DNA of 64,000 nt from the NCBI GenBank assembly GCA_902773835.1, contig CACYFZ010000008.1, positions 1 to 64,000 on the forward strand, given 5' to 3'. This document shows, piece by piece, positions 38,574 to 46,116 of the stretch. Numbering within the stretch: the first letter of the stretch is position 1; the number at the start of each line of letters is the position of its first letter. The position numbers and the translations under genes were made by a program. The notes under the pieces were generated by a model that saw only the letters and a list, made by a program, of their open reading frames with translations, did no database searches and was not told the DNA's origin. Source of the stretch: an uncultured Eubacteriales bacterium (lineage in GTDB: Bacteria; Bacillota; Clostridia; Peptostreptococcales; Anaerovoracaceae).

Positions 38574-40280
38574 ATGTATAACGGAATCGGTGCATCAAGA
38601 GGGATCGGCATAGGACACATTTGCCGAATAATAGAACACGACCTTTCTTTCGAAGCAAAGATGGTAGAAGACACTGAAGCGGAAAAGAAACGCTTTCAGA
38701 AAGCCATAGACAGCTTTGTAGAGGACACTAATGCCATGGCTGAGGACATCAGAAAAAACATCGGTCCTAAAGAAGCAGAGATTCTGCTCGGACATGCTGT
38801 TATGATGTCAGATCCGGCAATGTCCGGAGAGATGTTTAAAATGATAGACTCAGGACAGTGCGCAGAATCTGCTCTGACAGCTGTATGCGACATGTTCATC
38901 GGAATGTTCCAGAACATGGAAGATGAGATGATGCGCCAAAGGGCATCCGATATAGCGGATGTAAAGGTAAGTGTCCTTAAAAAACTTCTGGGCATTAAAG
39001 ATATCAACATCAGCAAGGTGGCCCAGGGTACCGTACTGGTATGTAAGGACCTTACCCCGTCCATGACATCTCAGATAGTAAAAGAGAATGTTGCGGGAAT
39101 TATCACCGAAGTCGGCGGCAATACATCTCACTCTGCTATTCTGGCAAGGGCCCTTGAGATTCCTGCCGTACTCTCAGTTCCGGGAATCGTAGATATCGTA
39201 AGCGACAATGATACGGCTATCGTAGACGGAACAGAAGGTGAGGTTTTCATAAACCCTGATGGTGATATTCTTTCGAAGTATCTCAAAAAACGTGAGGATT
39301 ACCTTGCGAAGAAAGCAGAACTTCAGAAGTTCATAGGAAAAGAAACGAAGACTGCAGACGGAGAGACTTTGGAGCTCTTCTGCAATATCGGAACACCTAG
39401 AGATGCCAAGAAGGCCAGAGAATGTGACGGAGAAGGTATCGGCCTCTTCCGTACGGAATTCCTCTTCATGGACACCACTTACTATCCTACCGAGGAAGAG
39501 CAGTTCGAAGCATATAAGGAAGCCGTTGAGACGATGGAGTACAGAACGGTAATTATCCGTACACTGGACATCGGCGGTGATAAAGATATTCCTTATCTCG
39601 GACTGAAGAAGGAAGAGAACCCGTTCCTCGGATACAGGGCTGTAAGATACTGCCTCGGAAACGTAGAAGATTATAAGATTCAGCTCAGAGCCATTATAAG
39701 AGCCAGCGCTTACGGAAAAGTTAAGATCATGGTACCTCTGGTTACCACGGTTGATGAAATGAGAAGCGTTAAGAAACTGGTTGAGGAAATAAAGGAAGAG
39801 CTGAGAGATGAAAAGATTCCGTTTGATAACGGCATTGAAGTAGGCTGCATGGTAGAAACAGCATCGGCATCACTGATAGCTGACCTGCTTGCTAAGGAAG
39901 CAGACTTCTTCTCAATCGGAACCAATGACCTGGCTCAGTACACTATGGCAGTAGACAGAGGAAATGCAGATGTGGCATACCTTTACTCAACATTCCAGCC
40001 GTCGGTTCTTCGCTCGATTAAGTATATTATCGAGTGTGCCAACGCAGCGGGAATACCTGTCGGAATGTGCGGAGAGGCGGCTGCAGATCCGCTCATGATA
40101 CCTCTTCTGATGTCATTCGGCCTGGATGAGTACAGCGTAAATCCGGTACTCGTCCTCACGGCGCGCTGCATTATTTCAAAGTGGACCAAGGCAGAGGCTG
40201 ATGTACTTGCTGCTAAAGTCATGGCTATGGACACTAAAGAAGAAATTGTGGCAACCCTTAAAGCAGCTTCAAAGGAATAG
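38574..40280 (+). CDS. ptsI: PTS enzyme I (phosphoenolpyruvate-protein phosphotransferase)
   Basis: This 568-residue enzyme takes phosphate from phosphoenolpyruvate and gives it to HPr. It has the phospho-histidine His186 in GGNTSHSAILAR, the PEP-binding GIGLFRTEFLFM, and the C-terminal GIEVGCMVETASA and SIGTNDLAQYTMAVDRGN. It is the last gene of the fru operon and is followed by a terminator. Confidence 0.97.
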   Translation: MYNGIGASRGIGIGHICRIIEHDLSFEAKMVEDTEAEKKRFQKAIDSFVEDTNAMAEDIRKNIGPKEAEILLGHAVMMSDPAMSGEMFKMIDSGQCAESALTAVCDMFIGMFQNMEDEMMRQRASDIADVKVSVLKKLLGIKDINISKVAQGTVLVCKDLTPSMTSQIVKENVAGIITEVGGNTSHSAILARALEIPAVLSVPGIVDIVSDNDTAIVDGTEGEVFINPDGDILSKYLKKREDYLAKKAELQKFIGKETKTADGETLELFCNIGTPRDAKKARECDGEGIGLFRTEFLFMDTTYYPTEEEQFEAYKEAVETMEYRTVIIRTLDIGGDKDIPYLGLKKEENPFLGYRAVRYCLGNVEDYKIQLRAIIRASAYGKVKIMVPLVTTVDEMRSVKKLVEEIKEELRDEKIPFDNGIEVGCMVETASASLIADLLAKEADFFSIGTNDLAQYTMAVDRGNADVAYLYSTFQPSVLRSIKYIIECANAAGIPVGMCGEAAADPLMIPLLMSFGLDEYSVNPVLVLTARCIISKWTKAEADVLAAKVMAMDTKEEIVATLKAASKE

Positions 40281-40310
40281 AGTTTTATACTCCTTACAGA
40301 TAAGTAACAA

Positions 40311-40345
40311 AGACGCGGTTTGCATAATATCAGACCGCGTCTTTT
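40311..40345 (+). terminator. Intrinsic terminator of the fru-pts operon
   Basis: AAGACGCGGT (40311-40320) pairs perfectly with ACCGCGTCTT (40334-40343) around a 13-nt loop, followed by a T-rich tract TTTTATTT. The 56-bp repeat element begins immediately after it. Confidence 0.92.
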
Positions 40346-40347
40346 AT

Positions 40348-40403
40348 TTCAACCAGGAGCGAAGCTCCATCAAGCTCGCTTGGTTGGAGCGAGCGACGCC
40401 GTC
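40348..40403 (+). repeat. 56-bp palindromic repeat, copy 2
   Basis: This copy is identical, in opposite orientation, to 29118-29173. It folds as AACCA/TGGTT with inner GGAGC-GAA-GCTCC and GCTCG-type stems. It lies between the fru terminator and the Rrf2 promoter, a non-coding gap, as expected for a small non-autonomous dispersed repeat. The adjacent GTCTGTTATA is also found, inverted, beside copy 1. Confidence 0.85.
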
Positions 40404-40418
40404 TGTTATAAGTTCCGA

Positions 40419-40447
40419 TTGCCTAAGGCTGAAACTCCTGCTATTAT
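40419..40447 (+). promoter_or_regulatory. Promoter of the Rrf2-family gene
   Basis: TTGCCT (40419-40424) and TATTAT (40442-40447) are 17 nt apart. Transcription would start about 28 nt before the ATG. GGAGC serves as the ribosome binding site. Confidence 0.55.
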
Positions 40448-40481
40448 TTAAAAAACGGTCAATGGTATAGAGGAGCTAAGG

Positions 40482-40880
40482 ATGCTTATAACAAGAGAAT
40501 GTGATTATGCACTCCGAATAATCAGAAATCTGTCTACTGAAGATGTTCAAAGCATCAAATCGATTGCCGAAAAAGAAGAGATAACAAATGCCATAGCGTA
40601 TAAGGTGGCCGGTAAGCTCGAAGCGGGCGGACTTATCAAAAGTGTACGCGGAAACAAGGGCGGATATCTGCTTGCTCGAGGGGCAGATGAAATAAGCATA
40701 TTGGATGTTTACAATATTATGGAACCGGATGGTGCCATAAACAAATGCCTGAAACAGGGTGAAGCATGTCCGCGGAATACAGGGGATGCTCCGTGTGCAG
40801 TTCACTATGAGCTTGAGAGAATACAGAATGTTCTCATGGAGGAGCTTGGCAGAAAATCACTGGCTGATATATTGAAGTAG
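40482..40880 (+). CDS. Rrf2-family transcriptional regulator
   Basis: This 132-residue winged-helix protein has the Rrf2 start MLITRECDYALRIIRNLS and wing SVRGNKGGYLLAR. Cys89, Cys96 and Cys105 are positioned like the iron-sulfur ligands of IscR-type sensors, so it may sense redox or iron-sulfur status. It is followed by its own terminator and then by the rubredoxin and rubrerythrin genes, which are plausible targets. Confidence 0.9.
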   Translation: MLITRECDYALRIIRNLSTEDVQSIKSIAEKEEITNAIAYKVAGKLEAGGLIKSVRGNKGGYLLARGADEISILDVYNIMEPDGAINKCLKQGEACPRNTGDAPCAVHYELERIQNVLMEELGRKSLADILK

Positions 40881-40898
40881 TTATTATGAAGCATTACA

Positions 40899-40925
40899 AA
40901 AAGATCGGAACTCGGTCTTTTTTAT
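40899..40925 (+). terminator. Terminator after the Rrf2-family gene
   Basis: AAAGATCG and CGGTCTTT form a short stem (one G-T pair) around a five-base loop, followed by a run of T (TTTTTTATTT). It separates the regulator from the downstream redox genes. Confidence 0.75.
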
Positions 40926-40929
40926 TTGT

Positions 40930-40942
40930 GTGACTTAGTCAC
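40930..40942. promoter_or_regulatory. 13-bp perfect palindrome in the redox promoter
   Basis: GTGACTTAGTCAC is a perfect inverted repeat around one central T. It lies 22 bp upstream of the -10 box, where a -35 would be, and no good -35 exists. The outer TGTGA-TCAC pattern recalls CRP/FNR-type half-sites with a shorter spacer. It is a likely activator or repressor site; the adjacent Rrf2 regulator is another candidate. Confidence 0.5.
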
Positions 40943-40964
40943 GGGAAGAAAGTTATCTTCTGTT

Positions 40965-41002
40965 TATAATACAAACAACAAATGATAATGATTATCATTA
41001 TC
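40965..41002 (+). promoter_or_regulatory. Promoter -10 with consensus Fur box
   Basis: A perfect TATAAT lies at 40965-40970. At 40984-41002 is GATAATGATTATCATTATC, identical to the classical 19-bp Fur box except for its central base. It covers the expected transcription start. Iron-loaded Fur would block this promoter, so the rubredoxin/rubrerythrin genes are predicted to rise when iron is low. PerR boxes differ in sequence and fit less well. Confidence 0.85.
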
Positions 41003-41046
41003 TGTCGAAAAGCTGTAGATAGAGGATATAGAGAGGAGGGGGCGAC

Positions 41047-41694
41047 ATGAAATACGTATGTCAGGTATGCGGATATGTATACGATGACGATAAGGAAAAA
41101 ACGCCTTTTGATCAGTTGCCGGACACGTGGAAATGTCCGCTGTGCGGGGCGCCTAAATCAGCTTTTAAAGCTCAGGAAGAAGAAAAGTCTGCGGAGAAAT
41201 CCAAGACGCTTAAGCCCGCAAACGAAGAGCTGAACACAGGAGACATTAAGCTGTCTGTAGGACAACTTGCGGCACTTTGTTCAAATCTGGCAAGAGGCTG
41301 CGAAAAACAGTATATGGAAGAAGAAGCCGGACTATACAGAGAATTGGCAGATTATCTGAGTGCTGTTACACCGCCATTGAATGATGCAAGTGTGGAGATG
41401 ATCGAGGCATCTCTTGCCGAGGATATTGAAGACTATCCTACCGTCAGACAAACAGTAGATGCTGACGGGGACCGCGGAGCTGCCAGAGCGCTTACTTGGG
41501 GAGAAAAAGTCAGCAGGATGTTATCCTCTCTTGTTGAAAGATACTTAAAGGAAGGCGAGTCAATGCTGGAAGGACAGGACATATGGCTTTGTACTGCGTG
41601 CGGCTTTGTATATGTAGGAGAAAAAGCTCCTGAGCTCTGTCCGGTATGCAAGGTTCCGTCCTGGAAATTCGAGAAGATAGAAGGGAGGGCATAA
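41047..41694 (+). CDS. Protein with rubredoxin domains at both ends
   Basis: Residues 1-45 are a rubredoxin with Cys5, Cys8, Cys30 and Cys33 (CQVCGY...CPLCG). Residues 180-215 form a second, rubrerythrin-type rubredoxin knuckle with Cys182, Cys185, Cys198 and Cys201. The 130 residues between are charged and helical ([21 protein letters not shown]) and are not recognised. The protein probably carries electrons in oxygen or peroxide defence, together with the next gene. It has a strong ribosome binding site (GGAGGGGG). Confidence 0.82.
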   Translation: MKYVCQVCGYVYDDDKEKTPFDQLPDTWKCPLCGAPKSAFKAQEEEKSAEKSKTLKPANEELNTGDIKLSVGQLAALCSNLARGCEKQYMEEEAGLYRELADYLSAVTPPLNDASVEMIEASLAEDIEDYPTVRQTVDADGDRGAARALTWGEKVSRMLSSLVERYLKEGESMLEGQDIWLCTACGFVYVGEKAPELCPVCKVPSWKFEKIEGRA

Positions 41695-41696
41695 AG

Positions 41697-42794
41697 ATGA
41701 GTAAAGTAGCGGTAAGAAATATACGTTTATGTACCAAAGATTGCCTATGTCTCTATGTATGCCCGACAGGAGCTACAGATACGGAGAACAGCATCATAGA
41801 TGTTAATAAGTGCATAGGCTGCGGAGCATGTGCGGACGCATGCCCAAGCGGAGCCATAAGTATGGTACCGAAAGAATACCCGGCCCAGCAGCAGAAAACA
41901 GATGCCGTAAGAAACGCTCTTCAGAAAATGGCAGGTCATAAGGCCGAGGCGGAAAAGGCTGCACTTCAGATTGCGGAGGCAACGGATAAGGACGGTCTCG
42001 CAAGACTGATGAGCGCTATAGCAAAATCGGAAAGATTGATGGAAGAAGATCTTATGAGAGAAGCCGGATATATGCTTCCTCAAAGTGAAAATGCACATAA
42101 AGTGTTGGTAGAACTGATTGCGAACCCGCCGAGTGATGACTTCCCGTCAGCTTCGGCTCAGAGGCTGCACGACATAATTCCGATCAACGATAAGAATCTT
42201 AAATCAAACGAAGACAGTAGTATAATTAAGAAAACCAATAAGGAGGAAAGTAAAATGGCTAACAAATATGCAGGAACACAGACTGAAAAGAATTTACTCG
42301 AAGCATTTGCAGGTGAATCACAGGCAAGAAACAAGTACACATATTTCGCATCAAAGGCAAAGAAAGACGGATTTGAGCAGATTGCAGCTCTTTTCCTGAA
42401 GACAGCTGATAATGAGAAAGAGCACGCTAAGCTCTGGTTCAAGGAACTTGAAGGAATCGGTGATACAGCTACTAATCTCGTAGAGGCAGCCAACGGCGAG
42501 AACTACGAATGGACGGATATGTATGCGGGATTCGCTGATACTGCAGAGAAGGAAGGCTTCCCTGAACTTGCAGCTAAGTTCCGTGCAGTAGCAGAAATCG
42601 AGAAGCATCATGAAGAGCGTTACAGAGCACTTCTTCACAACGTAGAGGCTCAGGAAGTATTCAAGAAGAGCGAAGTTAAGGTATGGGAGTGCAGAAACTG
42701 CGGCCACATCGTAGTAGGTACGGACGCTCCGGAAATCTGTCCGGTATGCGCACACCCACAGGCATACTTCGAGCTGAATGCAGAGAACTATTAA
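41697..42794 (+). CDS. Ferredoxin-rubrerythrin fusion
   Basis: This 365-residue protein begins with a ferredoxin-like domain: Cys12, Cys16, Cys18, Cys22, then the canonical [12 protein letters not shown] (Cys39, 42, 45, 49). A helical, charged linker of about 130 residues follows. From Met187 to the end it is a complete rubrerythrin, with diiron helices ([33 protein letters not shown]) and a C-terminal rubredoxin domain CRNCG/CPVC. No stop separates the parts, yet an ideal ribosome binding site precedes the internal ATG. It likely reduces hydrogen peroxide using electrons from the ferredoxin part and the preceding rubredoxin protein. Confidence 0.88.
   Translation: MSKVAVRNIRLCTKDCLCLYVCPTGATDTENSIIDVNKCIGCGACADACPSGAISMVPKEYPAQQQKTDAVRNALQKMAGHKAEAEKAALQIAEATDKDGLARLMSAIAKSERLMEEDLMREAGYMLPQSENAHKVLVELIANPPSDDFPSASAQRLHDIIPINDKNLKSNEDSSIIKKTNKEESKMANKYAGTQTEKNLLEAFAGESQARNKYTYFASKAKKDGFEQIAALFLKTADNEKEHAKLWFKELEGIGDTATNLVEAANGENYEWTDMYAGFADTAEKEGFPELAAKFRAVAEIEKHHEERYRALLHNVEAQEVFKKSEVKVWECRNCGHIVVGTDAPEICPVCAHPQAYFELNAENY
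42255..42794 (+). CDS. rbr: Rubrerythrin from an internal start
   Basis: TAAGGAGG at 42239-42246 lies eight nucleotides before ATG 42255 in the same frame as the ferredoxin-rubrerythrin frame. Translation from here gives a 179-residue protein beginning [21 protein letters not shown], a normal free-standing rubrerythrin in length and start. Both a long and a short product are therefore expected. The start quality is as good as that of any gene in the window. Confidence 0.75.
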   Translation: MANKYAGTQTEKNLLEAFAGESQARNKYTYFASKAKKDGFEQIAALFLKTADNEKEHAKLWFKELEGIGDTATNLVEAANGENYEWTDMYAGFADTAEKEGFPELAAKFRAVAEIEKHHEERYRALLHNVEAQEVFKKSEVKVWECRNCGHIVVGTDAPEICPVCAHPQAYFELNAENY

Positions 42795-42815
42795 TATCTG
42801 AAATTCAGAATCACT

Positions 42816-42840
42816 GACGGGCCCGGTGCCCGTCTTTTTT
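42816..42840 (+). terminator. Intrinsic terminator after the rubrerythrin gene
   Basis: GACGGGC (42816-42822) and GCCCGTC (42828-42834) form a GC-rich stem with a 5-nt loop, followed by six T residues. Confidence 0.93.
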
Positions 42841-42917
42841 AAAGCATTTTTTTTACCATTAATGAGCTATAAGTGGTATCATAAAAAAGTAGATTTTTTT
42901 AACAGGAGGAATATGCA

Positions 42918-43961
42918 ATGGGCAGTGTTATTACAATGATACTTATTGTACTTCTAATTATTTTGGTATTAATCAATGTGAGAATCGTTCCTCAGGAACA
43001 TGCTTATATTATTGAAAGACTCGGTAAATTCAAATCAGTTTGGTATGCCGGGCTACATGTAAAGATCCCGTTTATCGATCAGATAGTAAACAAGATCTCC
43101 CTCAAAGAGCAGGTCTTCGACTTCCCGCCGCAGCCTGTTATCACTAAGGATAATGTTTCGGTAAAAGTCGATTCCGTTGTATTCTCAAAGGTTTTCGACC
43201 CGCAGAAATACACATACGGAGTTGAGAATCCTATTGCAGGTCTTCAGAACCTTTCGGCTACTACGCTGAGAAGCATCATCGGCGGTATGGAGCTCGATAC
43301 GACTCTCTCCAGCCGTGAATCCATCAACTCTCAGATGGAAGCTATTCTGGATGAAGCCACGGACCCATGGGGTATTAAAGTTAACAGAGTAGAGCTTAAG
43401 AACATCGATCCTCCGAAGGAAATCGAAGAGGTCATGACCAAGCAGATGAGAGCTGAGCGTGAAAGACGTCAGACTGTACTTGAGGCTCAGGCTCACCAGG
43501 AATCCGTAGTATCGAGGGCGGAAGGTGATAAAAAGGCCAAGGTGCTGGCAGCCGAGGCTGAGAAGGAAGCAAAAATCGCTCTGGCTCAGGGTGAAGCCGA
43601 GTCAATCAGACTTGTATACGAGGCACAGGCAGACGGTCTTGAGAAACTCAAGGAAGCAAGAATCGATGAAGGCGTACTCAGGTTGAAAGGACTTGAGGCT
43701 CTGAGAGATGTGGCTGACGGAAGAGCTACAAAGATTTATATGCCGAGTGATATTACCAAAGCGGTATCCACTTTGGGGATTGTTTCAGAATCTCTCGGGA
43801 TCGGAGATGCTACTCCGGTAGACGGCAGTCCGAAGCCGAAGAAACAGGCTGCTGCAGATCCGTGCGTAAACGAAGAAACCAGTAAAGAAGGTCGCAAAGC
43901 AGCAGATGTCGGGGCGGTTATTCAGGAAGATCTTGAATCAAGACGCAAAGAGGTTCTGTAA
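42918..43961 (+). CDS. SPFH/band 7 membrane scaffold protein
   Basis: This 347-residue protein has one N-terminal membrane helix (residues 3-22), then the band 7 domain (RIVPQEHAYIIERLGKF, DNVSVKVDSVVF), a helix rich in Ala/Glu/Lys (AEREKRQTVLEAQAHQES-like, RAEGDKKAKVLAAEAEKEAKI) and a variable tail. It resembles QmcA/stomatin proteins that form oligomers in membrane microdomains. It starts after AACAGGAGG. An imperfect promoter (TTACCA, then TATCAT 18 nt later) lies upstream. Confidence 0.9.
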   Translation: MGSVITMILIVLLIILVLINVRIVPQEHAYIIERLGKFKSVWYAGLHVKIPFIDQIVNKISLKEQVFDFPPQPVITKDNVSVKVDSVVFSKVFDPQKYTYGVENPIAGLQNLSATTLRSIIGGMELDTTLSSRESINSQMEAILDEATDPWGIKVNRVELKNIDPPKEIEEVMTKQMRAERERRQTVLEAQAHQESVVSRAEGDKKAKVLAAEAEKEAKIALAQGEAESIRLVYEAQADGLEKLKEARIDEGVLRLKGLEALRDVADGRATKIYMPSDITKAVSTLGIVSESLGIGDATPVDGSPKPKKQAAADPCVNEETSKEGRKAADVGAVIQEDLESRRKEVL

Positions 43962-43989
43962 GCAGCAAGTATAGATTAGGAGAAATGCT

Positions 43990-44955
43990 ATGAAGAGGAT
44001 AGGAATTCTTACGAGCGGAGGTGACTCCCCGGGGATGAATGCAGCTATCAGAGCTGCAGTAAGATATGGAATTTATTATGATATGGAGGTCTATGGCATT
44101 CACAAAGGCTTTGAAGGCCTTATTGACGGTGAATTCGAAAAAATGGACAGACGCTCCGTGGCAGATACAATGCAGCGCGGAGGCACATTCCTCAGAACTG
44201 CCAGAAGCGACAGGTTCATGACGGAAGAGGGCATGGAGAAGGCCGCGCGCAATCTTGAAACATTTAAGATTAACGACTTAATTGTCATCGGAGGTAACGG
44301 ATCTCTTACCGGGGCTTACGAACTATCAAAAAGACACGGCATAAACGTCATGGGGATACCGGGTACGATAGACAGAGACTTGGCATATACAGACCATACC
44401 ATAGGTTTTGATACGGCCCTGAACACTGTGCTGGATGCCATTACGAGAATCAGGGATACAAGTTCGGCACATGAAAGAACGACGGTAATCGAGGTTATGG
44501 GACGTCACTGCGGAGACATAGCCCTGTATGCCGGACTTACGGGCGGAGCGGAATACGTGCTGGTTCCTGAAGTAGAGGGCGATATAAACGAATTATGTCA
44601 GAAGATAATTGAAGGAACCCTTGCCGGAAAGCTCCACAGCATAATAATGAGAGCCGAAGGATATCCGATGTCCTCCACGGAACTCGTAAAAGAGATAGAA
44701 AAAAGAACCGATAAAGAGGTTAAACTCGTGGTTCTGTCATATCTCCAGAGGGGAGGCTCTCCTACCTTCAAAGACAGGATGTTCGCAACAGAATGTGCCG
44801 TTAAAGCAATAGAACTTATAAAAGAAGGTGTCAAGAACAGAGCTATCGGAGAAAGTTGCGGCGAAGTAAAAGACTTCGATATAGGCGAGGCTCTGAATGT
44901 AAAACGCGACTTCAGATATGATATCTTCAGAGGCGTAGATATCCTGAGCAGATAG
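43990..44955 (+). CDS. pfkA: 6-phosphofructokinase with atypical active-site residues
   Basis: This 321-residue PfkA-family protein has LTSGGDSPGMNAAIRA, the catalytic region GIPGTIDRD, and MGRHCGDIAL. Gly104 in GGNGS indicates the ATP-dependent rather than pyrophosphate-dependent type. Two usually invariant positions differ: the magnesium/ATP aspartate of GGDG is Asn103, and the TIDND asparagine is Arg129. The neighbouring catalytic aspartates (128, 130) remain. It lies 28 nt after the SPFH gene, with its own ribosome binding site TAGGAG. Confidence 0.9.
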   Translation: MKRIGILTSGGDSPGMNAAIRAAVRYGIYYDMEVYGIHKGFEGLIDGEFEKMDRRSVADTMQRGGTFLRTARSDRFMTEEGMEKAARNLETFKINDLIVIGGNGSLTGAYELSKRHGINVMGIPGTIDRDLAYTDHTIGFDTALNTVLDAITRIRDTSSAHERTTVIEVMGRHCGDIALYAGLTGGAEYVLVPEVEGDINELCQKIIEGTLAGKLHSIIMRAEGYPMSSTELVKEIEKRTDKEVKLVVLSYLQRGGSPTFKDRMFATECAVKAIELIKEGVKNRAIGESCGEVKDFDIGEALNVKRDFRYDIFRGVDILSR

Positions 44956-44972
44956 GAATATTTTGAGAGAAC

Positions 44973-45016
44973 AAAAGAGACGGCTATGAATGAATACATT
45001 CGGAGCCGTCTCTTTT
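44973..45016. terminator. Bidirectional terminator between pfkA and ansA
   Basis: AAAAGAGACGGCT (44973-44985) pairs with AGCCGTCTCTTTT (45004-45016). T-runs exist at both ends when read on either strand, fitting the convergent genes on both sides. Confidence 0.93.
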
Positions 45017-45024
45017 AATTTGCT

Positions 45025-46062
45025 CTATTTATCAAGTTCTCCTCTGAGATCCGTTTCCATAAGGATTCGAATCTCTTTCGGTGTTTTTTTAAGACTCAGC
45101 AGATATGCAAGTTTGGTGACTGCGGCCTCAGTGGTCATATTATAACCGCTTATCGCACCGGCCTTAACAAGCGCGGAACCTGCTTCATAGGCTCCGAGAG
45201 CTACCGTGCCCTGCGGACACTGCGTGCATACTATTACGGAAGTTCCGTTTTCTATGGCCTTGTCTATAACCGGGGGCAGCGATTTATCATAGCTCGGAAC
45301 ATTGCCTGCTCCGAAGGCTTCGAGTATGAGCCCGTCGGCGCCTTCTTCGGCGATAGGTGCGAACATTCCGAAGTGAATACCCGGGAAGAGTTTTATTACT
45401 CCCACGCGGAATTTTTCGATCTTCTGGACGTGGAAACCGCTGGCAGAGCCTCCTGACCTGGAGCCCGAAATACCCTCAGCCGTGTAGTTTATGTTAATTC
45501 CTATCTTAGCTAAAACAGGATAGTTAGGTGAGGTAAATGCCAAAAGAGCATCTGCGGAATTCTTTGTTGCTCTGTTTCCTCTTATCAGAGAATCTCCGAA
45601 GAAAAGACAAACCTCTTTAACGACGCCTTCCGCTGCAATCTGGATAGAAGTGATTATATTGTCTACACCATCCGATCTCAGCTCGCACAGCGGAATCTGA
45701 GACCCGGTAAGAACCACGGGCTTTTCCAATCCCTCCAGCATAAATGAAAGAGCGGAAGCCGTGTATGCCATAGTATCCGTACCGTGAATGACTACAAATC
45801 CGTCGTAGTCGTAATATCTTTCTCCTATTGCCTCTGCAATCTGGTTCCAGTGAATATGTTCCATGTTGGTGGAGTCAAGAAGTGGGTCGAATTCCACAAG
45901 CTCCCATGAAGGCATAAGATTTGATGATAAATCCTTCATCTGCCTGAGCTCGGATTCCAGATACCCGGCTTTCGGAGCGAATCCGTCATCTGTCGGAACC
46001 ATTCCTATTGTTCCGCCTGTATAGAGTATGCATATCTTCTTATCGCTTAAATCTTTACTCAT
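45025..46062 (-). CDS. ansA: L-asparaginase
   Basis: This 345-residue type I (cytoplasmic) asparaginase has the nucleophile threonine in ILYTGGTIGM and the second catalytic threonine in VIHGTDTMAYTASALSF; there is no signal peptide. It converts asparagine to aspartate and ammonia, fitting an amino-acid-using anaerobe. AGGAG lies before the ATG, and a TATAAT-like box on the minus strand lies at 46100-46105. Confidence 0.95.
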   Translation of the reverse strand: MSKDLSDKKICILYTGGTIGMVPTDDGFAPKAGYLESELRQMKDLSSNLMPSWELVEFDPLLDSTNMEHIHWNQIAEAIGERYYDYDGFVVIHGTDTMAYTASALSFMLEGLEKPVVLTGSQIPLCELRSDGVDNIITSIQIAAEGVVKEVCLFFGDSLIRGNRATKNSADALLAFTSPNYPVLAKIGININYTAEGISGSRSGGSASGFHVQKIEKFRVGVIKLFPGIHFGMFAPIAEEGADGLILEAFGAGNVPSYDKSLPPVIDKAIENGTSVIVCTQCPQGTVALGAYEAGSALVKAGAISGYNMTTEAAVTKLAYLLSLKKTPKEIRILMETDLRGELDK

Positions 46063-46116
46063 ATTATTCTCCTGGGATTCAAAGATAATTCCTGTGATGA
46101 TTATAGCATGGATGAA

